64,000 nt of DNA from Novakomyces olei. Its lineage: Eukaryota; Ascomycota; Novakomycetes; Novakomycetales; Novakomycetaceae. Under the pieces are notes generated by a model. It saw only the letters and a list, made by a program, of their open reading frames with translations. It ran no database searches and was not told where the DNA came from. The first letter of the stretch is position 1. Each line of letters opens with the position of its first letter. This document shows, piece by piece, positions 44,403-56,985 of the stretch. The stretch covers positions 1,313,001 to 1,377,000 of the forward strand of contig JADEYG010000002.1 in NCBI GenBank assembly GCA_016906335.1, in the 5' to 3' direction. The translations under genes and the position numbers were made by a program.

Positions 44403-44898
44403 TACTTAATCACCATACAAATCGACATTTATTTTACTGTACAGCCAGTTTGTAGCTATATTTAGATAAAGTGTCATTGAGGCATACACCGTCCGAGGCA
44501 TGAATAAGTAAACGGTTCATCATAGTCACAAGATCCGATGAAACGCAATTAGTAATAGACTAAATTTTCAATTACACATCGTCAACTGCCAACTCACGGA
44601 AGCGTGCAACTGCCACCAGTCTTTTATGATTTTATGCGTACAGTGGAATGTATCGCGTAAACAACGCGCCCATAGCGTGGCTTAGCGACGCGTCGGCTCG
44701 GATATACTGAAATTTTCAAGCGCCAAGATCGCCGTGTACTTCTAACAATAGCACAATCCATTCGTTTCCAAAAATAGACTGTTATAAGTAATGTTAAGCG
44801 TTAGCTTACGACGCGATTGAGTAAACCGGCGACAATATTAGCGCGGACGCGACTTGGTCAACAAGATTTGGACGCGCAAGCCATACTCAAGCCCGGAA

Positions 44899-44954
44899 GC
44901 AAGGGATACAACGCAAGAGCTACAAGGCAAGAGCTACAAGGCAAGAGATACACT
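44899..44954. repeat. 14-bp tandem repeat, about 4 copies
   Basis: Units related to GCAAGAGCTACAAG: two good copies at 44913-44940, flanked by diverged copies before and after. Same unit length as the array at 44361 but a different sequence. Confidence 0.75.
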
Positions 44955-45597
44955 CACTATACACCAATTGATACTCAAACTAAAAACTAAATCAAGCAAT
45001 ACAATTTCAACCCGCTGCTCAGCCATATAAAAAATGCAAAGCGCATGGTGGGGATATATAGTGAACCATCGTGCTCTCCAATACCCGTGGAATCAAAGCC
45101 GTGGAATCAAAACCCGACTCGTGTGAACATGATCGCCTTGCGCCAATCATATAGTCTTGTTGCACGCGTACCTGATCCTGCCCATCCAAGCAATAAAGGG
45201 AAAATACACACTCAAGCAATCTTGGCAGCGGTACAGTATTGTATGGACACAAGGGATATATTATCCCTCGCGTTTCCCGCGCACTAATTACTTGCCTTCA
45301 TTACTTGTGCGCGTGCCTTATTGAAGGGACCGCTTGGCACGTTCGGCAAGTAGTACAGCGCGCGGGCCTGCACTGCTCCCTTTGACTGGCCAAAATTACA
45401 TACAACCGGGGCTCTGCAACGTCCTACAATAAATCCCGCAAAAGAATCCCGTTACAGTATACCCTCCAACCGCCCCCAACATTAGTATCCCCTGCGACAA
45501 GCAATCTTACTCTAAAATATAAATATAAATAAAACAGCATTTAATTCTGTTGCAAAGACACCCTCTCGTCGAGGCACAGCAGACGCCAATTGCTACA

Positions 45598-47637
45598 ATG
45601 TTTTCGTCGCTCGCTTCGTCAGCCGTTTGCCTTTTAGCGGCCGCGTCGCTCGCGACGGTCGGGTCAGCTCAGAGCTCTGATTTTCCTGCTATCTCTGTCC
45701 GGGTAAGTTGCTCTCGCTTTAGCTATTTCTTTTTGTTTTGTTATTTATATGTGTTCTTTATAATTTGATTTGCTTTCTTTATGTATCTCTTTTTGTGTTT
45801 TCGTTTTGTGTATTCTTTTTGTGTTTTCGTTTTGTGTATTCTTTAGATATCTTTTCTTTTGTTCTTTTTTTTTTGCTCTTTATATTTTCTTGTTTTCTTT
45901 CTATATCTTTTCTTTGTGTCTTGTTGTTCCATTTCCCCCTCAGTCGCGCACTAACACGCACAGGGCAAATACTTTTTCTACCCAAACGGAACGCGTTTCT
46001 ACATTAGAGGTATCGCGTACCAGCAACAGGTCTCTGGCGACAGCGATGCGCAGTACTCGGATCCGCTGGCGGATGCGGCAGGCTGCCGTCGCGATATTCC
46101 TTATTTGCAGCAGTTGGGAATAAACACAGTGCGCACGTATGCGATCAACACCACCTCTGATCACTCGGAGTGTATGAATATGCTCCAGGACGCTGGCATT
46201 TACGTCATCTCTGACCTCTCTGAGCCTGGAACGTCGATTAACCGTAACGAGCCCGCTTGGGACGTTCAGCTGTTTGACCGCTATACGCGCGTAGTTGACG
46301 CGTTGGCCAATTACACCAACGTGCTCGGCTTCTTTGCCGGAAACGAGGTAGTTAATGCGCCCAACAATACTAATGCTGCACCGTTTGTAAAGGCAGCTGT
46401 ACGCGATGTGCGCAGGTACATTGAAAACTACTCTTCCTCTGGCGGCCGCAGTATTCCAGTGGGGTACTCTACGGACGACGATGCCTCCACACGTGACCAG
46501 CTGGCAGCCTACTTTTCCTGCGGCACTAATGAGACTACTGTCGACTTTTTCGGAGTAAACATCTACGAATGGTGCGGAGATTCGACTTACCAGTCCTCCG
46601 GGTACGAAGCTCGCACCCGTGAGTTTTCCTCGTTTGATATTCCGCTCTTCTTTTCCGAGTATGGGTGCAATGCAGTTACGCCTCGCCGTTTCACCGAAGT
46701 CCAGGCTCTGTACGGCGACCAAATGACTCCAGTCTGGTCTGGCGGAATCGTCTACATGTACTTTCAGGAGGAGAACGACTATGGCGTCGTTTCCGTTAGT
46801 GGCAGCAGTGTTAGCACTCTGGAGGACTACAATTTCCTGTCCTCACAGCTGCACAACATCACACCGGCTTCCCTGCAGGCCTCTACGTACTCGCCCAGCA
46901 CGGGCAGCGGACAGGCCTGCCCTACCACCGACTCGAACTGGAACGCTGCCACCAGTCTGCCTGGAACTCCGTCTGATGCTGTATGCGACTGCATGTACGA
47001 GTCTCTTGGCTGTGTGGCCCACGCTGGCCTCTCTGACGAGGATATTGGCACCTTGTTTGGCCAAGTTTGTGGGTACGACGGAGCTAATTGCGATGGCGTA
47101 AATGCCAATGGCTCAGTGCCTGCTCAGTATGGTACTTGGGCAGTCTGCTCGCCTCTGCAGAGACTGTCGTACGTTCTCAACAGCTACTATGTCGCCCAGG
47201 ACGAGAGCAGCTCAGCCTGTAGCTTTGATGGATCTGCAAGCACTAAGCGGGCTACTACTGCCAGCTCTTGCTCTAACTGGCTGTCCCAGGCAGGCAGCTC
47301 TGCCACAGGCGTTGTTTCTGATGTTCCTGTCGGGTCTATCTCTGCCTCTGCCGCTGCAACCGGTGGCTCTGGCTCTGGCTCTGGCTCGGGTTCTGGATCT
47401 GGTTCTGGCGCAAGTAGTAGCTCAGGCTCTGGCTCTGGCTCAGGCTCAGGCTCAGGCTCTGGCTCAGGCTCAGGCTCAGGCTCACAAGCTTCAGCTACAG
47501 GCTCATCCTCTTCTGCTTCTTCTACTGCCAGCAGCGATGGTGTTTCTGATATGCTGCGTTCTTCATACACGGGGCCCGTTGCTGTTGTAGTGGCCCTGCT
47601 TTCTGCTGTGGCTGGTGGTGCTCTTTTCGTCGTCTAA
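45598..47637 (+). CDS. GAS1: GPI-anchored 1,3-beta-glucanosyltransferase (GH72 + CBM43)
   Basis: Cell-surface enzyme that cuts and rejoins beta-1,3-glucan, lengthening chains made by Fks1. Two exons, 45598-45702 and 45964-47637, give 592 aa; the 261-bp intron is T-rich and ends ACGCACAG. An N-terminal signal peptide ([16 protein letters not shown]) precedes the GH72 domain ([20 protein letters not shown]). The acid/base Glu is in FFAGNEVVN (about 163) and the nucleophile in FFSEYGCN (about 267). A Cys-rich CBM43/X8 module follows (about 350-435, with [10 protein letters not shown]), then a Ser/Gly dipeptide repeat region and a C-terminal hydrophobic GPI signal ([20 protein letters not shown]). 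Splicing in phase restores ISVRGKYFF. Diverges from FKS1. Very confident. Confidence 0.96.
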
Positions 47638-48900
47638 ATCGTCTTTACATGATCCATGACTGCACACTTTGACACACCTTGCTTGCTGCAAGAGGTGAAG
47701 ATTGGTTTCTGTGTGCTTGTACTTGATTAATCATTTAACAATTTTTTTTTCTTTTTTTCTTTCGCCATGTAACATTTGCTTTAAACTTGAACATTTTGAC
47801 GCGCTCTAGTCGATAGAAGACAAAGTATAACAGTATTATTTAAAAGGTTCTTCCAGCCAGAGTTTGTAGCCATACTTAGACTTGTACGACTGATGTAGAC
47901 TGTATAATACTGGATAAGGCACATGAACTGCCTTTACGTTCTGCGCGCCGGGGTGTAGGGATACTTTTTACTCACAGTTAAACCAGTGTATAATTCAAAG
48001 TCTTAAAGGACTTATCAGACTTCATGTTTGTCTTGCCATTTTGTACAGGTAAATATCATGGGCAAATTGCAAATATAGGCGTAGTCATGGCAGTGTATAT
48101 TCAGCGTATATTATATATAAATTTATATATATTCATATATACATATTTGCTATACGTTCTGTCGCGACTCCATCGTAATAAGCCATTAATTAATCAATAG
48201 CCGAAACGAATGATATCACCGACGGTTTCGACAAATCTCTATTTGAATAATGCCAGTGGCGGACGTAAGTGAGTTTGTGCTTCGCCGGACTAACATGGCA
48301 GAATCCTCCGTGCCACTCCAATGGTAAAAGAGATCCAAGTTTCTTTTGTAATAATGACTGACGGAGCATGAAGCTTGTAAACTGCAGACTTGCCTACAAC
48401 AAAACACATTTGCGCCTCACAAATGTGAACCGTTGGTGCAACAGCTTTACGAGTGCTGTAATTCCTTTTACACTGCGGAGCAAAGACGCACACGATCGCT
48501 GGATCCACAGAAATGGGATTCTACACCTAGCTGCCCTCTACCACAAATTGTGGCTCGCAAGTTGAACCATGTCGATTATATCATGCAGCCAAGCGCAAAT
48601 CCGTAGTGCCGTACTTTTTTGACATACTGTGCTCGCAAGCATACTTGAGGGATTTAGGCATACTGGCTTGTTTCAAACCAGATCCTGGACGTTAAATATT
48701 AGCTAAGTCGAACGCTTCAGTATGATCTATATGATGTGAAGCTCTGGTCTTGAATTAGTCCGTAGTCTATGGCTATTGATGAAATTTGAATAACGGCATT
48801 TTCCTTTCATTGTTGCATCAAGCATGATTTCCAAGGTTCGCATTAGGTGCCGCCTGTATCAATTTACGACTGGCTGAACATGGGCCAGTCTCTCACTTTT

Positions 48901-48972
<72 letters not shown>

Positions 48973-49099
48973 GCACTACAAATATAATTCAAACCTCCAC
49001 ATACATTCGCCTAATGGACCCGAAGCAATGGCAATGAAGCCATAGAACTGCTGTTAAATTGCTATTCATTATGGAGTAAAGACTGACAAGAGGCAAGCA
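47638..49099. other. Intergenic DNA GAS1 / AMSH with (TAA)n microsatellite
   Basis: No gene recognised in 1.46 kb. A long (TAA)n microsatellite runs from about 48903 to 48969, and a TATA-dinucleotide-rich patch lies near 48105-48150. Confidence 0.45.
48903..48969. repeat. (TAA)n trinucleotide microsatellite
   Basis: About 22 uninterrupted TAA units upstream of the AMSH-type gene. Confidence 0.95.
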
Positions 49100-50934
49100 A
49101 TGGACAAATGGCCGTTTGAGCAGATCAAAGACGCTGCAGTGAGCGTCGATTTTGAACCACATATTCCTATAATACGATGGCAACAAGCAGTAGCGCGTCT
49201 CTGGGTCGAGGTAATACTACTAGATACTGACTAGAAATACGGCCCCGCTCACACACAATGTTTAGGCACGCACTTACGACGGAGAGGGCAGACGCGAAAA
49301 GGCCTGCTTTTATTATATGCGCTATGCTCATGTACTGCTGAATTTGCTACCAACACACCCGCAATACAAAGCGGCCTTGTTAAAGCCTCTGATTGCGGTA
49401 AGAACAGGACATGGCTGATTTCACCAACCTGACTAACCATTTTCCAGCAAGTCAAGCTGGCAAATGAGCGTGTTGCAGAGCTTAAGCCTTTCTTACGGGG
49501 TCAAATTGGCAAAACCATAGATGAAAAAGCACAAGGCAGTCCGTTATCGAGCACGTCGGCCTCGGGGGTCAAGGGCACTTTAGCCGATAAACCTGGAAAG
49601 GCACTTTTTAATTCTGATAATGTTGATTACGCATTAAATAAAGAGCCGCCAAAAAGCTATGGGCGGGGTCCCAGATCGGGCCAATTGCATCAATGGACAG
49701 ATCAATCGGCCAAATCTGGATCGTCGCAGCTTCCTTTTGCTCTTTCGCCACAGGATCTTTCCTTTCTTCGGGGCTCTGAGATGCCTTTGGCTGGAAACAC
49801 TCCTACTGCACAGGATTCGGGCACTTTGTCTTACCCGAACGTGGTAATTGACCACCCAGCCGCCCGACTAAAATTTGCTCCGAGCCTCCCTGCAAAGCCG
49901 TCTGCAGAGCAAAAGGCTCAGGCGCCTGCAATTCCAGACAAGGAGTTTGCACTTCCTCCACCTCCTTTGCCCACAAAGGAGGTTGCTGTTACAAAGGAAA
50001 CTGCTTCTGTGCCGAGTGCAGGTAATAGTTGTTTGTTTTGTATTTTATTTTCTACAAGGGCGTGGATTAAATTTGCCTTTGTTTCTCTCTGTCTCTGACT
50101 GTCTTTTTTTATTTTCTAAAGCTCAAGCTCAATGCCCTCGATAAGCTTTTCTCCTCTTCAAAACTATGTTTTGTAATTCTGTTCGCTGACTAACTCCGAC
50201 AGCGCGACTCGAGAATGGCACTAGGCTTCGTACTGTAGTCATCCCGCGTGATTTACGGCCACGGTTTCTCCTATTGGCTGAAAGAAATACACGCAGAAAC
50301 TTGGAGACTTGCGGGATTCTTTGCGGGAAATTGGTAATTGCCTTGTCTGTTTCAGTGCATCAAGTAGAGACTAATTTCAAGAGCAATGATGCCTTTTGGA
50401 TAACGCATCTGGTAATTCCCAAGCAAGAGGCGACCAGTGATACTTGTGCTACAACAGACGAGGAAGGGCTATGGGCCTTTCAGGAAAAGAATGACCTTTT
50501 GACTTTGGGATGGATTCATGTAAGTTCATTTACAATTCGATTTTTTTTTATGTTGAATTAATCATGACTAATCTGTTTTAGACACATCCAACACAGACGT
50601 GTTTCATGAGTTCGGTCGATTTACATACCCATTGTGGATACCAGCTTATGCTAGATGAGGCGATAGCTATTGTCCTTTCTCCGTCTAAACCAAAGAACCA
50701 ATCGTGCGTACAATGACTGCTATATATTTACTTTTTTATTTATTCGTCAATACTAAATTTAGTTGGGGAATTTTCCGGCTTACTGATCCCCCCGGAAAAC
50801 ATGCAATTATGCGCTGTACGAAAACTGGGCTGTTCCATCCTCATAATGAGGAGCATATTTACACGTATGCGTCGCGGCCGGCGGGACACGCGATCGAAGT
50901 GGGAATGGACCTGGAGGTGGTCGATCTTAGGTGA
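49100..50934 (+). CDS. AMSH: AMSH-type JAMM deubiquitinase (S. pombe Sst2-like)
   Basis: Endosomal zinc protease that removes Lys63-linked ubiquitin from cargo handled by ESCRT. Seven exons: 49100-49210, 49266-49397, 49448-50021, 50203-50333, 50382-50519, 50582-50703 and 50763-50934, giving 459 aa; introns 55, 50, 181, 48, 62 and 59 bp. The N-terminus is a USP8/AMSH dimerisation helical bundle ([20 protein letters not shown]). The middle is disordered and Pro-rich. The MPN+ domain starts at [19 protein letters not shown]; Glu307 in LETCGILCG, His362 and His364 in [12 protein letters not shown] and Asp375 form the JAMM site. [15 protein letters not shown] and the C-terminal zinc-binding [10 protein letters not shown] segment mark AMSH rather than other JAMM enzymes. 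The family is missing from S. cerevisiae but present in S. pombe. All junctions keep phase. Confidence 0.93.
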
Positions 50935-51056
50935 CCCCAAATTTCTTGAGACCCGTTGTATTATAACTTTAAATGAAAAAATTACTAGTACAATCACCTA
51001 CTTGTTTCCTGATCTTACACTCCTTTTATTAACCTCCGCGTCTATTCATGCTTGAC

Positions 51057-53453
51057 CTACCCCGTCCAACCGAGAGCTTCCAAATCACGTTGCACGATGG
51101 ATTCCGTGTCTATTTTCTGTAATTGAGTCGCCTCCAATTTTTCTCCACTTGCATGGCGTGATTTTAGCTCTTCAATAGCCCGCAGCTTCTTTACCAACGA
51201 CCGGATTTTCTTGTCAACTTCGCTCACTGGAGCAGACGCTGAAGCATTAGGAGGAGATCCAGATGAAGTGGCAGTTTGTGGCCGTCCTAGAGCGCCGTTT
51301 GAAGCCGTCGAAGGACCCGCTTCCTTGCGAGCTTCGCGTTTCTTTTTATTCCGTAACGCAGTCTTGCTCAATGTCGCGTCGGATGAATCAGTGCTGCTAT
51401 TAGCACCGTTATTATTATTATTGAGATTATTATTATTATTATTATTGAGATTATTGCCGTTGTCGATATTAGCGCCGGGTACGGTTCGTCGACCGACTCC
51501 TGGGGCAACATAAACCCTAGATTCTCCGCTACTACCCTCCAATCGAAGAGCCTCCATTGAAGGCAGAGGCCGACTGGCAACGCCTCTCAGCCCCGGAGGC
51601 CTGTAAGCTCCGACTGCTTGCCGAGGAGCCTTTGGTACAAAAGCAGCAGCTGAAGCGTGAGCGGCGGGAGCGATTATGGCAGCAGTTGAGGGCGGCAGAG
51701 CAGCAAATTTCTTGCCCGGTTCTGGTCTCCAAAAGACCTGGTAAAGCTCACTCAATTCATGCAAATAAATCAGTTTTCCCGTCACGTGCCAGATCTTTAT
51801 TCCATTGTCAACTCGCAGCCGTGGACTCGTAGTGGCAGTCATAAAATATTGGCCGTCGGGACTCCATTCACAGACGGTCGTGTTGTTTGCCTCTAGAGTA
51901 GCAATAACCTTCATTCCCTGCCGTTCCATAACGTCTATGGTACCCGACAAATTGCCAAAGCCGGCGCAAAGAACAAAGCGGCCATTGTTCCCAGGGGAAA
52001 AAGAGACAAAATTACGGGCTTGCGGGGGTAAAGAGTGCAGAGCATTTCCACGCTGATCGAATATTGTGCACTTGGCCGGCATATAGCCATAAACAACACC
52101 AAACTCTCGAGACTCTGGGGACCAGGTGACATCGTGGATGGGCCCTTCTCGATCCAGAGTGATGCGCGAGTCGAAATTGCTGGCCACGTTGAGGAGATAA
52201 AGGTTGGTTTCCCCATAGTATGACTTGTTACTCTGATCCACATCTGTCTGTGTGAGGACGAGCAGGGCGGTGCCCAACGCGTTCCATTTTAATTGAATCT
52301 TGTCCGCCCGGAAAAACGTTTTCTGTGCCAGCGGCGCTCCAAAAGTGGGGATTCTAAAGATACGCACTACCGCCGGAGCAGATTTTTTTTCGGGAACAAA
52401 CACGACTACAGAGTGCGAGAGTCCGGGCGACAGGGAAAACTGGGAAGCGCCTTCCACACGCAGCCGATGCTGAGGGCCGTTTTGCAGGTTCCGTGGATCC
52501 AGAAATTGTACCTCGTTAGTGACGAGTCGGGCACAGAGGCGCTCGTCCGGTGTGAATTGGAGATTCCAGCCCGTCTGGCTGCGTTGGACAAAGGAGCCCA
52601 GCAATTGGCCTTCAACAGTGGAAAAGACCTTGAGATTATCCGCCGCCTGTCCGTTCTCCAGCTTACTCGGCCGCTCCCACGTGACAATGTAGGATCCAAG
52701 ATGCGAAAAGTCGAGCTCCAAGACATTGGGAACGTTTATTTCCAGCAGACATGTCCCGTCCTCGGTAGAGCATACTTTTACACTAGAAATTAGAAGAGCA
52801 TAAAGGGGTTAAACCTAAAAGAAAACCTAATACACGGACTAAATTAAAAATACAATAATTTAATTGGAATAAAGTAGTGCCTCTACTCAGGCGGACAGAG
52901 ACAGATAGAATGGGGCATGATTCATGCTGATAAACACGACGTACAGTGGCAATTGAAATAGACGAAATAAAACTGTGAAAAACCAATGAAAAAGCAACTA
53001 GAGCAACCCAATCCGACAAACATAAATGTAAGCCATTATATATGGCTTACACTAGTGCAAAAAAGCTGCCAAGTCTGGCTTTATAACCCAAAAAAAAAAA
53101 AAAAATTAAAAGCAGTAAAATGCGTGTAATGTACCTGGAAGCAGTAGCGTAGCCAAAAAGACGTCCATCCGCGCTATATGCACAATTACGAACCTGTTCG
53201 GAGGGTCTGACGTTAGTAATGCCGTTCAAAGTAATAGGTCATACATTTGGAACCCGGAAACAGGCTCATAATCTGGAGCCGCGTCCACCAGACCGACTTG
53301 TTTAGTCGACCGGTCTTTGAAGAGATTAGCGTCAGACTACAGACAAAGCACGGCACAGAATTGGGGGAGGAAGTAAGGTCTGAGCCGTGCGTGTATAGCA
53401 CTTTGCCCGGCTCAAAGGCTTTGATACTTACATGCGAATTGTGTGATCGGCAT
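51057..53453 (-). CDS. EIF2A: Eukaryotic translation initiation factor 2A
   Basis: WD-repeat protein implicated in non-canonical initiator tRNA delivery and stress or IRES translation; not part of eIF2. Four exons: 53453-53432, 53314-53245, 53206-53135 and 52782-51057, giving 629 aa; introns 117, 38 and 352 bp. Splicing restores the fungal N-terminus MPITQFAYRSTKQVGLVDAA, then QVRNCAYSADGRLFGYATAS and ELDFSHLGSYIVTWERPSK. The nine-bladed propeller includes VTWSPESREFGVVYGYMPAK, NNTTVCEWSPDGQYFMTATT and GIKIWHVTGKLIYLHE. The C-terminal tail has an Asn-rich run and a Lys-rich, helical end (SKTALRNKKKREARKE, KKIRSLVKKLRAIEELK). Its stop is only 122 bp from that of the convergent AMSH-type gene. 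Confidence 0.94.
53027..53051. repeat. Perfect hairpin inside the third EIF2A intron
   Basis: TGTAAGCCAT and its exact reverse complement ATGGCTTACA are separated by five bases (TATAT). It sits about 85-110 bases into the 352-bp intron. It could be a structured intron element; no C/D or H/ACA box set was found with it. Confidence 0.6.
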
Positions 53454-54190
53454 TGAGCCTTGTTTGGAGACTGTCTTTTTTTGTACAATTAAAATTTATT
53501 GACGCATTGTATTAAACCGTATCAAACAAAGAAACGATATAAATAAGGCTGTAAATCACACGGTGGAATCGCTATATATTTTCGTGTGATGTGCAAATTT
53601 ATGTGTATGTTTGTATATATTTATTGCTATGGTGACCATTATTCTTATTAAACTATGGCTATATTGATATTGATAATTATATTTATGCAAATGTTTTAGC
53701 TCTGTCAGGAACAGGGTTTTCCTAATATAACCCTAAATGTGATCAAGAGCCTAATTGCACACAACATTATTTTTGGATATTGTTACTTTGTATATTAGTT
53801 TAATATTTTAGTTTGGTGTATAAATAATTCGAGCATCCATCCATCTGTCACCCGTGCGTACGATACTGTGCTATGTACAAGCGTTTTATGCGCAATTATG
53901 CGCAATTATGCGCTATTAAAGCGGCACTAGTTCTTTGCCGATTCAAAAGCGATCCACTGCAAAATCTTGTAAAGATTGTGTAAAGATTGACGGCCGCTGT
54001 ATCGAAAGAACAATCAGGTTAATAGATAAATAATGTACGGGTACGAATATTATATCGCCTTTCTACACTGCTGTACACAATGAGAAACAATGGAAATACG
54101 CGTCAAGACCATATAGAGAGCAGGCAAAGTGCGCACGTAAATATATACAGCTCTAATCTGGTCCGAGAATTCTTCCCCAACGAAATCAGC
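53454..54190. other. Intergenic DNA EIF2A / RSC1-like, no gene seen
   Basis: AT-rich upstream region of EIF2A (-) and downstream region of the RSC1-like gene (-). Includes a single CCCTAA and a short duplication of TATGCGCAAT near 53888-53910. No gene is recognised. Confidence 0.4.
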
Positions 54191-56985
54191 TCAACTAGTT
54201 GTAAGCAGCCGACCAATCGCTGCCACATTAGCCCTGCTCTCCTCCAAACTCTGCTGCAGCCGCCTGGCTCTGTCGAATTCAGCTTGCTCGCGTAGCCGCC
54301 GTCTCCGTTCAAGCATCTTTGGTCTTGCGGCCAAGTAATCAAGGCTCACTCCGTCCGCATCGCCGTCCGTAAAGGGCTCGACCACATCAAGAGGCGGAAC
54401 AGGGAACCACAGGACCCGACCCAGCTCGTCACGTTTAAGCAACTGTGCAGTTTCAGCAGGAACCGTGTTGGCCGTACTATTACCGTCAGTCGAACCAGAC
54501 GACGTTGCTGGCTGTGGCAGAGAATAAGCAGTGGCAGTTGCTGAATAATAATGATGGCCCATAAGGTACTCCTTCGCACTTTGCTGCTGTGGCTGCTGAA
54601 CAAACTGTAGACTGTGGCTGCTTCTTTGCTGCTCAGGCTGCCTTTTAAACATAAACGGTGACGAGGGCCGAGACTGGTTGTTGATAAAGCTGCCTGCCGT
54701 TGATTGAGCCATAAAGGCGGGCGAAGAAGAAGAAGCTGCTGCGGCTGCTGCGGGAGATGCATAGTTTCCAGGAGCATACCGGGCAGCAGAAAATGTGCCA
54801 TTAATAGCTCCAGACCCCAAGGCGGGTACTGCCGGTGTAGTGCCCCTTGTTTGAGGAGAAGAGGCAGCTGAAGAAGACGAGGCCATTGACGCGTAAAATC
54901 CTGCTTCTGCTTGAGCATTTACACGTGCAATATTAGGAACAGGAGCCGGAATAATAGCGCCTTGAATAGGCGGAGCATTTTCCTTTCCCATTACTGGCTC
55001 TGGAGTAGAAGTATTTAGATAGTCTTCCTTAAAATCTTTTGGCAGCAAATGCACCAGGGGACTCAGCTGCCGTTTAGGGTACTGGACTTTGTCGAAATAG
55101 AACATTTCATAGTCCGCATCGCGTACTTCCTCCGGCAGACAAAGCTTCCACGATTTGATACGATTGAAAAGCCGTGTGTCCTCATTATACCGCCACTCGC
55201 ATACGTAGACACGCATATTGCTCGCATCACGAGGCCGTCCGCGACAATAGCGTGAGATGTACATTATAAAGCATTTGTCGATGATGTCACTGACCGGATG
55301 ATCACGATACATTTCGGTCTTCAACACTTCGTCCTCCATAAAAGTCCTGTCTGCACGGTGCACAGTCTGCTCGGGCCAGAAAAAGTAGTTTGCACGCACA
55401 AACGGCGTACCGGAAACGTCTACCCAAGTCCTGAAAATCTGCGACGGAATCGGCTTGCAGCCTTCGTTCGGATTCCTTATGTGAACAAAGTCCCCAGTAC
55501 GGAAAGTGACGCCCTCGTATTCCACTTGAGCTGTTTGGTTTCGGCCATTGCGTACACCGGATCGAGCACCGCTTACGTCCCTGTCGCCTTCAGCGAGAAG
55601 GAATTCCGAATCTGGTTTGGCACTTATTTGTATGACAAAATCATCGATGGCCGACTTGATATTAGAAGATTGTAAAACACAGAGCTGAGTAGTGAAAAAG
55701 AGAAAGTAATAAGAATAAAGTGATTAAATCAAAAAAGAATTCAAATACAATAAACCCTAATTTCAGATCTACGTTAAACAATCAAGCTGATCAAGCATAA
55801 ATAATGAATCGAAATACCTCTAAAAATTCTGCGTCCTTGCTAATCTGATTTCCCGGTCCAAAATAATGACGAGCGTTGGCAAATATGAGGTGAAGATCGT
55901 TCGTAAACTGATGAAGCTGTTTGTACTGCCTATACTTTAGAGCAATACGGATCTGTTCAAGCGACAATGGTGTCGAGACAATGGTATAGTAATCGGCAAA
56001 GTATTTGGGATCAGGCAGCTTCTCAAAGGGCCCTACCAGTAACCTTCCACGCTGGTCGCGGTACCGCCGCATTTCCCGCATGATTGCTTTAATACGCAGC
56101 TCTGTGGGTGTCTCCACTTTGCGGGGCCTTCCGCGTTTGCGGCGGCCATTGTCTTCCACTGAATTTTGGGTTAAATCTGGAGTAGATGAAGCCCGGCCAC
56201 CAGATTTCGAAGCAAGCTGTCGACCGGCACCAGAGGACTGATTGTGCCGGTGTTCCTCGTCGTCATCATCATCGTCCTCCTCTTCGTCTCCATCCTCGTC
56301 TTCGTCCATTTCATCATCTTCTTCGTCAACTTCATCAGCCAAAGGCGCAATTTCCGGGCTCGCAGGAGGCAATGGTCCGAGGTCGGGAAGTCTTGCGCCG
56401 GTTATAAAGCCACGCAATTTTAGCTGACCCATTTCTCGCAGTAAAATCTGCTCGAGCGCAACTGCATCAGAATAGACCCGGCTCGACCTAGAATTATAGA
56501 ATTTCGCATTGTAAAATATCTGTGCCATATCCGTAACAAAGTCTTGGACGTCTGCGTACCGACGGTACCGCACGTTTTTGCGTACCATGTCCAACGCCAT
56601 CGGCCGCTTAATAGTCTCGTAATAGTCAGGGTATTCTACTTTACTCGGCAACTCTTCAAACATTTCCGAGAGCGATCGGCCTCTGGTTTGCTTAGACGAT
56701 GAACAAGGCAATGAGATCTGTTCAATATAGGGAAAAAAAGTAAAAGAAAAGTATTTGTGAGTGAAATAGCATGCTGGTAAACAATTCCGTCTGAGCCACG
56801 GGTGGGGTATGGAAACTCCTGGTAGCGGATATAAATGTACCTTTCTCGTGCGTTCAGTATCTTGCTAAACACTTCTTGCATCGCTTCTATGGTCTCGCGA
56901 CTCAAGCCCGTTCTATTGAATTAGCATTGACGGTATTTAAACTAATTCAGACTTACGCGAATCGACGGGTTCGTGGAGCAGACAT
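54191..56985 (-). CDS. RSC1: RSC1/RSC2-like double-bromodomain, BAH chromatin-remodeling subunit
   Basis: Subunit of the RSC-type SWI/SNF remodeler in the nucleus. Four exons: 56985-56957, 56912-56841, 56682-55818 and 55684-54191, giving 819 aa; introns 44, 158 and 133 bp. Order: bromodomain 1 (about 30-115; RSLSEMFEELPSKVEYPDYY), a long acidic Asp/Glu run (about 130-165), an AT-hook (RKRGRPRK, about 214), bromodomain 2 (about 225-320; YFADYYTIVSTPLSLEQIR), a BAH domain (about 375-500; YEGVTFRTGDFVHIRNPNEG, RAGDR-like THRADRTF region), a low-complexity middle and a basic coiled C-terminus (LERRRRLREQAEFDRARRL). This order is that of yeast Rsc1/Rsc2. The acceptor of intron 2 (ACCAG) was selected because it alone keeps frame; its branch site is weak. 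Confidence 0.92.

Larger units (their letters stand above)
43400..45597. promoter_or_regulatory. Shared 2.2-kb FKS1 / GAS1 divergent upstream region
   Basis: Lies between two divergent wall-glucan genes. It carries a (TA)n tract just before the FKS1 ATG (43459-43503), ATTGTAAGTATTGTAGT-like repeats (about 43790-43925), two separate 14-bp tandem arrays (listed) and one ACGCGT (44688-44693). Frames inside, including a 142-codon minus-strand one at 43931-44359, have no conserved look and no suitable start. Confidence 0.45.

Noticed and set aside
45019-45287. Short frames just upstream of GAS1
   Set aside because: Both strands give unconserved peptides with non-ATG starts; the region is the GAS1 promoter.
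47187-47570. Pro/Glu-rich antisense frame
   Set aside because: Reverse reading of the Ser/Gly repeat in GAS1.
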